A stretch of DNA of 64,000 nucleotides, taken from positions 1,496,001 through 1,560,000 of the forward strand of contig WAEK01000010.1 of the NCBI GenBank assembly GCA_011634665.1. The letters are read 5' to 3'. Below, piece by piece: positions 11,676-22,704 of the stretch; the stretch's first letter is position 1; the number at the start of each line of letters is the position of its first letter. The notes beneath the pieces were generated by a model. The model saw only the letters and a program-made list of their open reading frames with translations, was not told where the DNA came from and did not search any database. This stretch comes from Mortierella sp. BCC40632 (Eukaryota; Mortierellomycota; Mortierellomycetes; Mortierellales; Mortierellaceae). The translations under genes and the position numbers were made by a program.

Positions 11676-14600
11676 TTTTTGCGCATTAAAACCATGTCAT
11701 AAAGTGATTGTGCTTACTGTGTACGAGCTTCAAACTCTCTGGCCTGCTTTTTGGCAAACTTGGCCGGTGTATCCATGATCTCTACTCCATGAGACTCTGC
11801 TCCTGTCTGAAGTGCCACTTGAAGGACCACATTCCCAATACCACAACCAAGATCCACAAACACTTTTTTATGATCCAACTTGGTTCGTTGAATAAACTCC
11901 CTTGTCAGAATGGGTAAGATCTCACCATAGACATTGTTTGAAAAGGCCTCATACTGGTTCAGTCTCGAGGCTCTCGAGGCCACGGTTCGGGAATACACCT
12001 GTTGAAGGATATGAACTACCAGATCATATGGAAGTTTACGTCCATAGGCTTTCACAAACTGATCGATATTGCCAGAAGCCTTTTCCTGTTTCATGATCTT
12101 GTTGTATTCCTCCACTGCCTTCATAAATTGGATACCATCTCTTCGGACCTTGTATTTGGTCAGGTTGCGATAGAGTCCTTCGTCTGCCGTTCCAAATAGC
12201 TTTTCTCGTTGTTCCAGAGAAAAGTAGTGCTCCATAATAACCCGCACTGTCAATACAAGATCTTCAATAGGATTATACTCGTCCTTGTCATCCGATTCCA
12301 GCTTTGACCGACTCAAGAATGGCTTCATTAATGTAAACCTGTCAATATAGAAAGAAATAAGGAAAGAGAGTTAACATCAAAACGACATGATCGACACCTA
12401 TCAGAGGGAGGATCGTAGAAGAGGTATCTTACTTTTCACGGGCATCTTTACCCGGGTACTCAAGGGACGTATGCATAGTATCTCCGCTGGTTGATGAGGG
12501 GTTCGAAGCTACCGTCGAGTCTGAGTCTTCAACAAGCATATGAAAATCTGCAAACCGATATAAAAAAAAAAAAAAAAAAAAGGAGGAAGGAGGGAAGGGG
12601 ATGAGTACTACATACTACACCCTATCATTTAACACCTTCCATAATGCAAAGATATAAATATTTCAAGGAGTTGCTTACGGTTCTTGTATCGGCCATGAGC
12701 GGACGCTACAATTTGCTCCGAGTGAAGAATCGACATTCTCCTAGATCCTGCTCCATTCGTCGAACCATGTGCCGGTGCAGTCGACCGCTTCGGTACTCCA
12801 TTGCTGTGACCCGAATGTGTAGTGCGTGGTTTTGACCCATCAGTGGAAGTTGAAGGACTTGCTCCGAAATGACTGGTGACTACTCCTGTCTTTGTGTTGA
12901 TCACAACAAGACGACGTTTCACTGGAGTGGTCTTTTGTCCCAACTTTTTCTGTTCACGAGGAGCACTATGGCCGTTCGCTTTTTTGGGATGAGCTTCTGG
13001 TTTTTTGGATGACTTGCGCAAAGAACCCAACGCAGCGTGGAAAGAGTCATCACTATCACTGTCGTTCAGATGTTGGCTGGCTGTCTTTGCTATCTTTGAT
13101 TTCAAGTCTGATTTGGTGCCTCGATCCCTAACATGACTTGCTTTGGGTTTCCCCTGATCGACTGCCGATGAACCAAAGAGCTCCATTTCAAGCGAAAATG
13201 GGGTGCTTGTGTCCTTGTGTAACTCTTTGTGATCATCGCTTTGGTGCCCCTGAGTCTGCTCACTGTCTGCCGAGGCTGTCGATCTCATTAAGGATGGTGG
13301 GACAATGGGAACGACAGAGTTGGGTTCGTGATCCGATAAATGGCTCTGATCTGGGGACAGACTAGAAAGCGAAGAGGGAGTTGAGCTCAAGTCGTCCGCG
13401 TAAAAGGTTGATTCCATGCGCCGCTTCTTGATGGGGGTTAGCTCTCTCGTTGGTGACATTGGCCGAGAGGCAGACTGTGGAGGTGGGGACATTGAGTACG
13501 ATGAAGGTGAAGACAAGGTCGAGAAGGGCGATGACCCATCGATCTCTGAAAAGTATAGTTGGTCCGTAGGTATCTTTGTGGGCAACTCTTCGATGACTGG
13601 CATCGGGGGAGGACAGGTTGGGAGTTGAGAGGGAACTGGAAGTTTGACAGGGCTGGAGCTTCTGCTGTCACTGTCGCTGCTACTACTATCACTGTCGCTG
13701 CTGCTTCTACCCCTGCTGCTGTTGCGGCTGCTATTGTGGCTGTTGATACGATTATTGGTACGATTGTGACCATGACCACGACTGCGACTGCGACTGCGAC
13801 TGCTGCTGCTGGTACTAACATCTCGACCAGTAGTCTTGGTTGCGATTGTCTTTCGTCCTCTTGCCCAGTCTCTGCTTGCACCTCGGCTTCTGCTTCTGCT
13901 TCTGCTCCTGCTTCTGCTTCTGCTTCTGCTTCTGCTTCTTCTCCTCCTGCCGTTGATACTCTGACTTCTGCTCCTACTTCTTCTCCTGTCCCTGTTCCTG
14001 TTGTCCCTGTCCTTGTCCCTACTTCTGCTCCTGCTGCGGAGCCTGTCTCCAGCCCTGCGACTGCTCCAGTCAGGTTCTCTATCCCTTGGCTTGGCACGGC
14101 CCTTGTCCCTGGACTGGCCATCGCCCCGATTGGGACTACTCCTGCTACGGCTTCTGTTTCTGCTGCGACTTGGACTGCGACTGTGGCTTCGGTATCGGCT
14201 GCTGTCTCGACGCCGAGAAGGGCTCTTACCCCTTCCTCTGGGTGCTGACTGCGCGGCGGTGACATGTCTTGGGGTGCTACTGCTTTCAATCACTGGACGA
14301 TGGGGAGGACGGTGGCGCTCGAGACTATGACTTTGACTCCTGCTCCGACTCTTGCTCGGGCTTCGACTCCAACTGCGACTCCTGGCGACTCGCTTCCTTG
14401 CTCTCGAGTCTGTTGCATCTGAGGTTGCGTGCCTAGTGGCGGTGGCGGTGCTGCTTGAGCCATTGGTCCGTGGCTGGTCCTTTGAGTATTCGTCTATATT
14501 CCTCTCACGCTTTCGCTCATTCTTGTCGGGACGGCTGTCCCTGGAGCCGTTGAGACTGGAATGTGGACGGCCATGACCATTGGCAATGGATTTGGAACTG

Positions 14601-14995
14601 AGACGATCATTATTTCGGCCAGCATAGGGATCACCGCCATGTCGACTCCGATGACTATTGCTGTCGTGGGCGCTGGAAGGACGGCTGTGATGCGAGATGC
14701 CGGTGCTGGGGTTGGAGTGTTGGCGGGATGGGGACCGAGGTCTTGAATGGCCCGAGTCAGCAGAACGCACAGCAGATGACTGGCGCTGGTCCTTTGGTTT
14801 GGATGATGGAAGAACAGAGGTGGATGAAGTAGAATGCGTATGGGTTCTTGGAGTAGAGGAAGAGGAAGAGGATGCGGATGAAGCTGCGGGAGAAGGAGCA
14901 GTGGAGGTGGAGGTGGAGGCAAGTTTTTTGAGAGTCGAATGGCTCCCGGAAGGCCCTCCAAGAGATGCAAGAAAGTTCAGATAGGGATTGGACAT
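11212..14995 (-). CDS. DOT1: DOT1 histone H3 lysine-79 methyltransferase with long SR-rich N-terminal region
   Basis: Class I SAM-dependent methyltransferase that methylates H3K79 on nucleosomes. Exons: 12679-14995, 12433-12547, 11718-12338 and 11212-11587, giving about 1,142 residues. The catalytic domain fills the last 330 residues: KVFVDLGCGIGNVVLQVA (SAM motif I, near residue 970), then GVEIMDTPAKFA, VLVNNYAFDS and EGAKVISLKTFV, matching the D1 loop, acidic SAM-binding and post-motif regions of DOT1. The first 770 residues are disordered and Ser/Arg-rich, with long RS dipeptide runs near residues 180-400, followed by Ser/Pro/Asp-rich sequence. Catalysis at the C-terminus agrees with fungal DOT1, but yeast Dot1 has a short Lys-rich lead, not an SR domain. 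The continuous first exon makes an artificial fusion unlikely. The start MSNPYLNFLASLGG is the first Met of that exon. Confidence 0.9.
11632..11674 (+). repeat. T run inside the last DOT1 intron
   Basis: A homopolymer of about 43 T on the + strand (A on the sense strand) fills the middle of the intron 11588-11717. Confidence 0.85.
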
Positions 14996-15698
14996 TTAAC
15001 AGAGAAAGAGGAGCAGAGTCAGACGGGGACAAACCCACGCAAACAGCAGAGAAGGGAAGGAAGGCGCTGTTGGCAGAGATATCGGTGGGAAATGGTGCGG
15101 CGGATGTGTGTGTGTGTGTGGGTGTGTGTGGAGGGTGAAAAGGCGTGGAGGGTGAGGGGTGAGGGTGATGTGGATGCTCAGATGTCAACAGGTCAACCAG
15201 TCAATCAAATCAACAGTCAATCAAAATGGGGAAAAGAGAGAGAGGTTTCAATCAATGCGTGGGTTGAAAAAGAACTGGACAGAAACAGAGAGGCTCGTGG
15301 GTTGGGGGGGGGGAGAAGGGGAAGGGAGACAACGAGGAACTGGAGAGAAGAAAAAATAAAAATAATAAAAATAAAAAAAATAATAATAAAAAGCGCGGGA
15401 AACAAGAAGCACGATGGGGATGGGGATAAGATTCAATCAAGATCCAGCTAGGATCGTCCAGACAGGATGGATCTGGGAAGTGAAGAGAAAGAGGGAATAG
15501 AGCCGGGGCGGCTGGAAGCGAAGAAAAATAAAAGGTGGGGAGGGAAGGAACGAAAGAAACACTGTGATGAATCGGATGAGGAGGATGGGTGACGATGTGA
15601 TGCGATCGATCAAAAAAAAAAAAAAAAAAAGACAGATCGATCCAAATTGGAAAGACTGACAGAAAGACTAACAGGGTGTGTGTGTGTAAGAGAGAAAG

Positions 15699-15730
<32 letters not shown>

Positions 15731-16120
15731 AGAGGCAGAAGGAAAGACAGGGGACCGGGCGGACTTTTCCTCTGTGTGTGAGAGAGAGAGAGAGAGAAGA
15801 GGCCAGGCGACCTAAACGGAGAAAAAGACGTTGTGTTTACATGCGGGCCGTAGACGTAGACGCCCTTTTGGCTCTCTCTCTCTCTCTCTCTCTCAATCTA
15901 TCTCCTCACAATCTATCTCTCTTTGTTCTTTTCTCGCTCGCAATTGCCGCATGCGTGCAAATAAAAGTGTGCGTGTGTCTGTTCGTGTGTGTGCACATGA
16001 TCGCCTGTTCTCTGTTCTCTCTACTGCCTCACTGGACCACTCACAGATGACAAGAAAAATGTATTACTGGAAACAGTGCAATGCTCGGTTGTATCTCTCT
16101 CCCTCTCACTCTCACTCTCT
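14996..16120. promoter_or_regulatory. Intergenic region upstream of DOT1, downstream of mS26
   Basis: 1.1 kb with no supportable gene. It carries a GT run (15105-15130), a G-rich stretch (15300-15320), AG microsatellites (15695-15725, 15780-15800) and a CT run (15872-15895). It should include the DOT1 promoter next to 14995 and the mS26 3' flank next to 16121. Confidence 0.4.
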
Positions 16121-16996
16121 TCATGCCGATGGTGCCTTCGATCCAGCCTCAACGCTGATCTTGGCCGTCTCTGCTCCAACCTTGCCTCCAGAGACCGTAC
16201 CCTCCAAGGCATCCTTCAACTCCTGCTCGCGCTTCAATAACTCCGAGTACGAAACTTGTCCGCCATTCTCCATCACATCTGCAACAAGGTCGGACACGCC
16301 GGGAGTATAAACGCGGTTCTGGAGAGTCAATCCCGTCTCATAGAATTCTTGAATCTTGGTATCCAAGTTGTCCATTGTCACAAAGTTCTCTGCCTCGTGG
16401 TATAACCGAACCATGGCATCCAATCGCTCCTGAGACTTGGCTTCTTCGACCAAGCGATAGTTCTCCTCCCGATGGACCTTTCGCGCCTTTACAAATTCTT
16501 GAATCTGGGCCTGACGTTCTGGTCCTGTGAGAGCCGCCATGTTGTCATTGGGCGACATCAGCCTTTCAAAGGACAAGCGACGCTCGTTCTCCTCCCGATC
16601 TGATGCTTGGCGTTTCTGTAGACGTCTGAGTGCTCCCTGGCGCTGTGTCTGCTTCTCGGTTCGCTCCGCGTCCTGGAGCTCCAAGTGCTCCTTCTGGTAT
16701 TGATGACGAAGCTGAGTCATCTTGTACTCAAACTTTTGAGTGGGACTTCCCGTGGCCTTGTGCTCGTGCTTCTTTGACATCTCTGGGAGAGAGGCGGCAG
16801 AGCGTGGAGCGGGTGGTGGCATGGGCGAGGCTGAGCTACCGGGAGGATGGGGCATGCCAGGGGCATAACCCTCCTTTCCTGGGCGGTAATTCGACGAAGG
16901 CTCATCAACCTTACGGGTCACTGATGGGTTTGTGGCGGTGGAGAGGCATCGAAGCTGAGCACGCGGCAGGCGTGTGCGAGTGATCTGACGGAGCAT
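16121..16996 (-). CDS. Mitochondrial small-subunit ribosomal protein mS26 (PET123/MRPS26-like)
   Basis: Single-exon gene, about 291 residues, predicted component of the mitochondrial ribosomal small subunit. The chosen start gives MLRQITRTRLPRAQLRCLST, a classic Arg/Ser/Leu-rich mitochondrial presequence; an upstream in-frame Met at 17050 would add 18 residues and bury it. A Pro-rich linker follows (about residues 30-75), then a long charged helical region rich in Glu, Arg and Gln (TQLRHQYQKEHLELQDAE), typical of mS26, then AENFVTMDNLDTKIQEF and a C-terminal stretch with GVSDLVADVMENGG. It is divergent from SRP40 with 389 bases between start codons. Family assignment rests on overall pattern rather than a sharp motif, so it is moderately sure. 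Confidence 0.65.
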   Translation of the reverse strand: MLRQITRTRLPRAQLRCLSTATNPSVTRKVDEPSSNYRPGKEGYAPGMPHPPGSSASPMPPPAPRSAASLPEMSKKHEHKATGSPTQKFEYKMTQLRHQYQKEHLELQDAERTEKQTQRQGALRRLQKRQASDREENERRLSFERLMSPNDNMAALTGPERQAQIQEFVKARKVHREENYRLVEEAKSQERLDAMVRLYHEAENFVTMDNLDTKIQEFYETGLTLQNRVYTPGVSDLVADVMENGGQVSYSELLKREQELKDALEGTVSGGKVGAETAKISVEAGSKAPSA

Positions 16997-17385
16997 GGCG
17001 ATTGATGGTGAAGCTGGCAAGGTCCGAGAGAGTCGGGGAGGAGGGGGCAAGGGGACAATTTGTTGCTGCTAACAATGGTGAAGATCTGTCGGACCCTCAC
17101 GTGCTGAATCCAATCGTCTAAGCCATTTTTCAAAATACGAGCTTTGCCACCTCTCTCTCTCTCCCTCTCTCAAGCTCTCGCTCTCTTCCACACACAAAGA
17201 CCAAAAAAAAAAAAGGTCCAACAGCCAACCTCTTCTCTTTACTCTCGTCTCTCCTTATAAAAAAAAGCAGTGTCTTAGCATTTGGTCTGCTTTGTTCTCT
17301 CGCTCTCTCTCGCTCTTGTTCCCTTTCCGTTTGCCACACTCCTCCTTGACCACTTCAGAACACCCATCCCAAGCAACATCACATC
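16997..17385. promoter_or_regulatory. Divergent promoter between mS26 (-) and SRP40 (+)
   Basis: 389 bases separate the two start codons. The region is CT-rich on the + strand (17148-17200, 17290-17320), with a short A12 tract. Both genes serve ribosome production (mitochondrial ribosome; nucleolar ribosome biogenesis), so shared control is plausible but unproven. Confidence 0.5.
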
Positions 17386-19055
17386 ATGGGAGCTCCAGAA
17401 GAACTCTTCCCTCTCATTGAGATGTTCCTCAAGGAACAGGACTGTGTCGAAACCTTGAAGGCATTCCAGAAGGAGGCCAAGAACGTATGTCGCCACCTCA
17501 GAGAAGCAACACCAGCATGAGAACTCTAACCGTCCATAGAGCTCTTTCTTCTAACTCGCCTCTTTCTTCGACTTGATTTCTTTTATTCCAAATAGACTCT
17601 GAAGGAGGCCAAGAAGCCTTCTACGACCTTGGTTGAGGTTTACAACATTGGTGCAAAGGGGTATGTATTCAGGCAACCTTCGATAGGCTCGCATGCCCAA
17701 AGATACCCTGTCTTCACTAAAACTAATTGCTTTGAGAAGCGATGATAACTTGAGTAGGCTCTCCTCTAACGAGACGACTTTTTTTCTTTCTTTCTTTTCT
17801 TCTTTTCTTCCTCCCTTTAGTGCCATTGATAACAATAAGGATTCCTCTTCCTCCTCTTCCTCCTCTTCAGAGAGTGAAGATGAGAGCTCCTCTTCTTCAG
17901 ATAGCGAGGGTGATGCTGATTCTGAGTCCTCGGATTCCGAGTCCTCTTCCTCGTCCTCTTCCAGCAGCGATGAAGAGTCTGACAGCGACGACGACAAATC
18001 GCCAGCAGTGAACAAGGAGAGCAGCAGCAGCAGTTCGTCATCCGCACCTTCCTCAGAATCATCCTCCAGCTCAGACTCTAGCTCTAGCTCGGACTCTAGC
18101 TCTAGCTCGGACTCTAGCTCTAGCTCGGACTCTAGCTCCAGCTCGGACTCTAGCTCCAGCTCGGACTCTAGCTCCAGCTCGGACTCTAGCTCCAGCTCGG
18201 ACTCTAGCTCCAGCTCGGACTCTAGCTCCAGCTCGGACTCGGACTCGGACTCGGACTCGGACTCGAAATCGGATTCTGGTTCGGACTCTAGCTCTAGCTC
18301 TAGCTCTAGCTCTAGCTCCAGCTCCAGCTCCAGCTCCAGCTCCAGCTCTTCAGATTCGTCTTCCAGCTCTTCTGACTCTGACTCTGACTCTGACTCTGAA
18401 AAGACTCCTGCTTCTACCTCCACAAAGAAGCCTGCAGAGACCAGTGTTGACGAGATCGCCCCTATTGCCAAGAGACCAAAGACAAAGGTAAAATACTTTA
18501 CCCAACATTTAACGCCTATACTGCAACTCTTCAAAACCTGTGATGTTCACTTGTCCCCTTTTGTTTTAATTTTACTCATCCTTGCTGTTTATCACTATGT
18601 TGGTTGATTACCGTACGATAGGAGCCCAAGGTTCAGAATCAGCCATTCAAGCGTGTCAGGGCTGAGGATGTCACTTTCTTGGATGCCAGTTTGAAAGATA
18701 ACACATACATGAGCAAGGTAAAAGACATTGGTTTATTTTTAATGTGGTTTGTAGATCAGATCTGTACTCATGAGTTTTGTCGCCACCATATTTTTTTCTT
18801 TTCTTTTCTTTTCTTTTCTTTCTTACTTACCCTGGTACCATCTCATGCCTGCTTTGATCTGACTTTTTTTATTTTATTTTATTTTATTAGGGAGGTGCGG
18901 ATACTGGATATGGATTCAAGGCAAACCAGGATATGATTGTCACTCGAGGCAAGGGTTTCCGTGCAGAAAAGACAAAGAAGAAGCGTGGTTCTTACAGAGG
19001 AGGTCAGATCGACTTTGCCTCGCACTCGTTCAAGTTCAACTTTGATTCGGATTAA
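17386..19055 (+). CDS. SRP40: SRP40/Nopp140 nucleolar phosphoprotein
   Basis: Nucleolar chaperone of small nucleolar RNPs acting in ribosome biogenesis. Five exons: 17386-17484, 17596-17660, 17821-18487, 18622-18717 and 18891-19055, giving 363 residues. Residues 1-35 (PEELFPLIEMFLKEQDCVE) form a LisH motif, as in animal Nopp140. The middle is almost pure Ser/Asp/Glu, with SSSSSD repeats that should be casein-kinase-2 sites. A KRPKTK nuclear signal precedes the conserved SRP40 C-terminal domain: PFKRVRAEDV, GYGFKANQDM, GKGFRAEKTKKKRGSYRGG and FKFNFDSD. All phases agree. It converges on the DUF4396 gene, with only 197 bases between stop codons. The acidic repeat creates a long antisense open frame that is not a gene. 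Confidence 0.95.
18067..18350 (+). repeat. Ser/Asp-coding 18-bp and 6-bp tandem repeats in SRP40
   Basis: Units of the form GACTCTAGCTCCAGCTCG (18 bases, SSSSSD in frame) repeat about ten times. They then collapse into GACTCG (Ser-Asp) and AGCTCC (Ser-Ser) hexamers. Near-identity of neighbouring units implies recent slippage or unequal exchange under selection for acidic serine runs. Confidence 0.9.
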
Positions 19056-19252
19056 AGCAAAAAAACTAAACCCCCCAGCATCCTCATCCCAACTCACGAC
19101 CTCTCTTATCATCATTTTTTTTTTTTTTTTCAAGAACGCAGGCGGATAGAATTTTAAGGAGAGTTTACAATTAGTCACTAGGGTTCCACCATTATCAAAA
19201 TATAAATATAGCATAGTGCCTTTCATTAAAAAAAAACTATTGTTTTTATTCT

Positions 19253-20120
19253 TCAATGGCAAGACTTGCCATGTCGCTTCAAGTTCCAATAATTAAACGG
19301 CAAGGGGGCACTCCAACCTGCCAGGGCACTCAACGCAATCGCTCTCCAAAACAAAGGGTTCTCCACATCCACATTACCCCAACCCATCAAATGCCAATCC
19401 ACCGCATTCTCAACCGCTTCCATGGTCAACATGGAAATCATGGACATGCCCGTGGCCGTCTTGAAGGCTGAACGCCATGACATTTGAGAGGATCGAGAAA
19501 ATCGAAGGACAACGGTCTCGAGTGTGATCGAAGTCAAAATACCCGAGGTCATGGCAAAGGCCATGGCAATACCTGGGGCAAGCGTCGGGTGAGCGGATTG
19601 AAGGTAAAAGAGCATACTCATGTCACCAAGTGTACAACCAATCAGGCACCGAAAGGTGTTGACAGAAGCAACTTTCCATGTCGAGGGATCTGACCAGAAT
19701 TGGATCGAGGAGATGGGAAGAGCAGATGTCTTGGACCCCGAGGCATGGACTGTTCCAGCTTTTGAATGGCATGACTTTTTAGAAGTTTCGTCCGAGTCCA
19801 GGGCCATTGTAGCATGAGTGCTAGAGGTGCTGCTGTTGGAAGAAGAAGAAGAAGAAGAGCAACATGATTTCTTGGCTGTAGTCTCTGAGGAAGAGTGATT
19901 GGCCTTGATGATAGTGGAAGTGAAGAAAGTCGATCGCTGGTGGGCAGCTGGTCGCACTGACTGGAATTGCGCCACTAAGAAGAAGAGGAAGAGGAGAATG
20001 CTCGTGTTAATGTGATGACCCCTAGGGTTGACAAGTATCTTTGGTGAAAGGCTGAGAGTTTTGAGTGCAAGCGTGAATGCTTCACTAACCTTGACGCAAC
20101 AATTGACTCTTGACAGGCAT
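19253..20120 (-). CDS. DUF4396-family small membrane protein
   Basis: Two exons: 20090-20120 (MPVKSQLLRQ plus one base) and 19253-19974, joined across a 115-base intron to give 250 residues. The first 90 residues are Ser/Thr/Lys-rich, with a poly-Ser stretch, and begin with a basic, hydroxylated segment that could be a mitochondrial presequence. The C-terminal 150 residues fit the DUF4396 family: NTFRCLIGCTLGDMSMLF, followed by hydrophobic helices, TLETVVLRF, a WRSAFKTATGMSMISML segment and a final PLPFNYWNLKRHGKSC. About four membrane segments are likely. No biochemical function is established for the family to my knowledge. The second exon alone has no ATG near its beginning, which is why the short first exon was needed. 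Confidence 0.8.
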
Positions 20121-20981
20121 ACGAGTCAGAGTGTGACTGTAGTTGGTGAAAAGCAAACGAGATGAAGGAAGCATTCTAGTCTAGGGAAATGTCTAACGTA
20201 TGTGATAAATGAGATGGCTAGAGAGTGGAGAGAAGCAAGAGGAAGAGGAAGAAGTGTGAACAAAAAATAAAGGGAAAAGACGGGATGGGGCTGAGTACAA
20301 GAATAAAAAAAAAATAGTCGTGTGGGCGGTGGATGTTGGACACTGATCAATGAAGAAATGATTGGGAAACACACAGCTGCGCAAGTGGAAACACAGAGAG
20401 AAACAGAAAGAAAGATGCAAAGGATATTAGGATGGGAGGGGAGAGTGAGAAAAGGATCCTCGGTATGGAATATTGAGACGGAAGAAGAAGAAAAAAAAAA
20501 AATCCATGATCGCTGCTTTTTATTTGTTTTGCATGTCTGGTCGGCGTTCTATCTTACACACAAATGAGCGATATTGAAAACCAAACCCTCTCCCCACTTG
20601 AGCGCTTTTATGAACCAACCCAAAAACTCTCCTGGGGTTATCCTTCTTCAAATCAAACTAGTCCTCCCCACTCGCACGCCATGCGCATTGGTGTCACCAT
20701 CAACATTTTTCTAGCATCTTTTCTATGCACCTTCTCCCCCTAAGCAACCTCTTCTCTCCCTTGATTACAATTTTTTTTTTTTTTTTTTTTTTTGCTGATT
20801 TTTTATTTACTAAACGCCCATGACAATTGACCAAGCTCCTGCAGAAAAAACAGACTTTTTGATCGCAAGTTGTCCATGAACCGCCAGCGAATCAAAAAAT
20901 GAAAAAAGAAATTGGGAAAAAGAAATAAAAAGTCTTCCCGATCCTTTCTCGCTTTTCGTTCTTTTGTTTGGTCGTATACAT
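20121..20981. promoter_or_regulatory. Intergenic region upstream of the DUF4396 gene, 3' of S14
   Basis: 861 bases. The portion near 20121 should carry the DUF4396 promoter. The portion near 20981 is the S14 3' flank and contains a T22 tract (about 20771-20793). No gene is seen. Confidence 0.4.
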
Positions 20982-21578
20982 TTACAGACGGCGACCACGG
21001 CGACCACCCTTTTTGCGGGTAGAGTCGGTGGGGGTGGGGGTGACATCCTCTATTTAAAAGAATGCACAGCCATTCAAAAAAAAAGGGGGGGGAGAGACAG
21101 AGCGTTAGATCAAATGTACACGGACCCTTTCTGATCACAACGGATACAATGCAGCCAAACATTATCAAGAAAGGCGTAAAAAAAAAATCTTACCAATGCG
21201 GCCGATCTTCATGCCAGCACGAGCCAAGGCACGGAGAGCAGACTGGGCACCGGGACCGGGGGTCTTGGAGCGGTTACCACCGGTGGCACGGAGCTTGATG
21301 TGGAGAGCGGTGATACCGACCTCCTTGCACTTGGCAGCAACATCCTGGGCAGCCAACATGGCGGCGTAGGGCGAAGCCTCATCACGATCAGCCTTGACCT
21401 TCATGCCTCCGGTGACACGGGAGATGGTTTCACGGCCAGTCAAATCAGTGATGTGGACGAAGGTGTCGTTGAAAGAGGCAAAGATGTGGGCAACACCAAA
21501 GACCTCCTCGTCACCACGGACCTGGGGACCGAGGGAGATGTTCTCCTGAACCTTAGGGGCGGACTTGACCTTCTTGGA
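20982..21578 (-). CDS. RPS14: 40S ribosomal protein S14 (uS11), first exon unresolved
   Basis: Cytosolic small-subunit protein uS11, which binds 18S rRNA at the platform. The two exons seen, 21194-21578 and 20982-21049, encode 150 residues from [20 protein letters not shown] through [20 protein letters not shown], the universally conserved [11 protein letters not shown] and [33 protein letters not shown] and the basic tail [10 protein letters not shown]. Eukaryotic S14 is about 151 residues, so only the initiator Met or a few residues are missing. An upstream ATG immediately followed by GTACGC at 22310-22312 (minus strand) would supply Met alone through a 731-base intron. That is a candidate, not a demonstration. 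Identity is certain. Confidence 0.93.
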
Positions 21579-22704
21579 CTAGAGTTATAAAATCCATCCC
21601 AAGTTGGAATTGACAAGTCGGATCGAAAAGAAAAAAACAAACAGAAAAAAAAAAGAGATCCGTCAGAATGGCTTTCTTTTGTTTTTTTGATATATTGAAG
21701 GGAGAGCATTCTTGCTGGTGTCGATAACGAAAAGTCGTTTGTTGACACTCTGCTCCAGATCCATGGCTTCACAGTAAAAAGATAGGGTGTCTGCCTGTCC
21801 ACTGTAAACAATGTCACGGTCCACTGTTGAAAGGGTTGGGGAAGGGAGAGCGTGGCGAGAGGCAAGGAGACTGACAAGCAGGTGCCAAATAAAGATTTAC
21901 CACCCTCTCTCCATTGCTGCGAGATGGTAGCACCCAAGTTTCAGACAGGGATGGTCGGACAAGAGCAAAGAGAATAGATCTCGACAAGCTCTGTGGCGAT
22001 CGAAACTCCAGATGTGAAGGAGGGCATTCTCCAGATCTGCTGCTGAAATGTGCTACTGATCCGAGCTGATCTCATTCAAGTCCAGAGTCTCATGAGTCCC
22101 ATGAGAATAGCAAGACTAGTGGTGTTTCCGTTTTTTTTTTTTCCTCCTAGTCTGCAAGAATGATCCATAGCTTATCAAGATCGATCCTGTAGCGATGGCA
22201 GGATGGATAGCGGTATGTATGGATCGATGGATATGGCTGGTTGAGGGGATGGGAGGGTGGTGTCCTTGGATGTATGTCTCTCTCTCTTCGTTGGCCGTGA
22301 CTGGCGTACCATGATTGATCTTCGATATGGAGAAAAGGAAGTTTCAACGAGCAGCGGGCCGCCTCGAATTTTATGGCCTCCACTGTCGAGCGGGGCTTGA
22401 TCAGCTCTCAATTCGACCTCCTCTCTCCCCCCTCTCCCAGCCCAACGATCCGCCTGCCTGTCTGCTGGGTTGCCCACAAGCCACTTCAATTTTGCCAGCG
22501 CTGAGTGGGCCTAGTAGTGGCCGAGTCGTGTGCAATTTGACAGTGGTTCAGAGGCATTCACGACTGACCGACCAACCAACCGACCCTGTCACTGGACTAG
22601 CGCTGATCTGCACAGGAACCAGCCAACTACAACTTGCTCATCCCATCCATCATCCTCCCCATCCGGCATCGTCGTCATCCTCATACATATACAAACCTTC
22701 CAAC
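21579..22704. promoter_or_regulatory. Region between S14 and SRP9 (S14 5' exon/intron and divergent promoter)
   Basis: 1.1 kb holding no independent gene that I can support. It must include the S14 first exon, its intron and the promoters of both S14 (-) and SRP9 (+). If the candidate S14 ATG at 22312 is right, the divergent promoter is about 390 bases (22313-22704), a stretch of balanced composition with repeated GACCGACC/CCAACCAACC motifs near 22565-22582. Confidence 0.45.

Noticed and set aside
13438..14289. Long open frames on both strands within the SR-rich part of DOT1
   Set aside because: They are frame shadows of RS and RSRS codon repeats; the DOT1 frame joins correctly to the catalytic exons.
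17551..18534. 327-codon minus-strand open frame rich in Glu/Leu/Ser
   Set aside because: It is the antisense of the SRP40 serine/aspartate repeat; the opposite strand of such repeats is naturally free of stops, and it has no domain.
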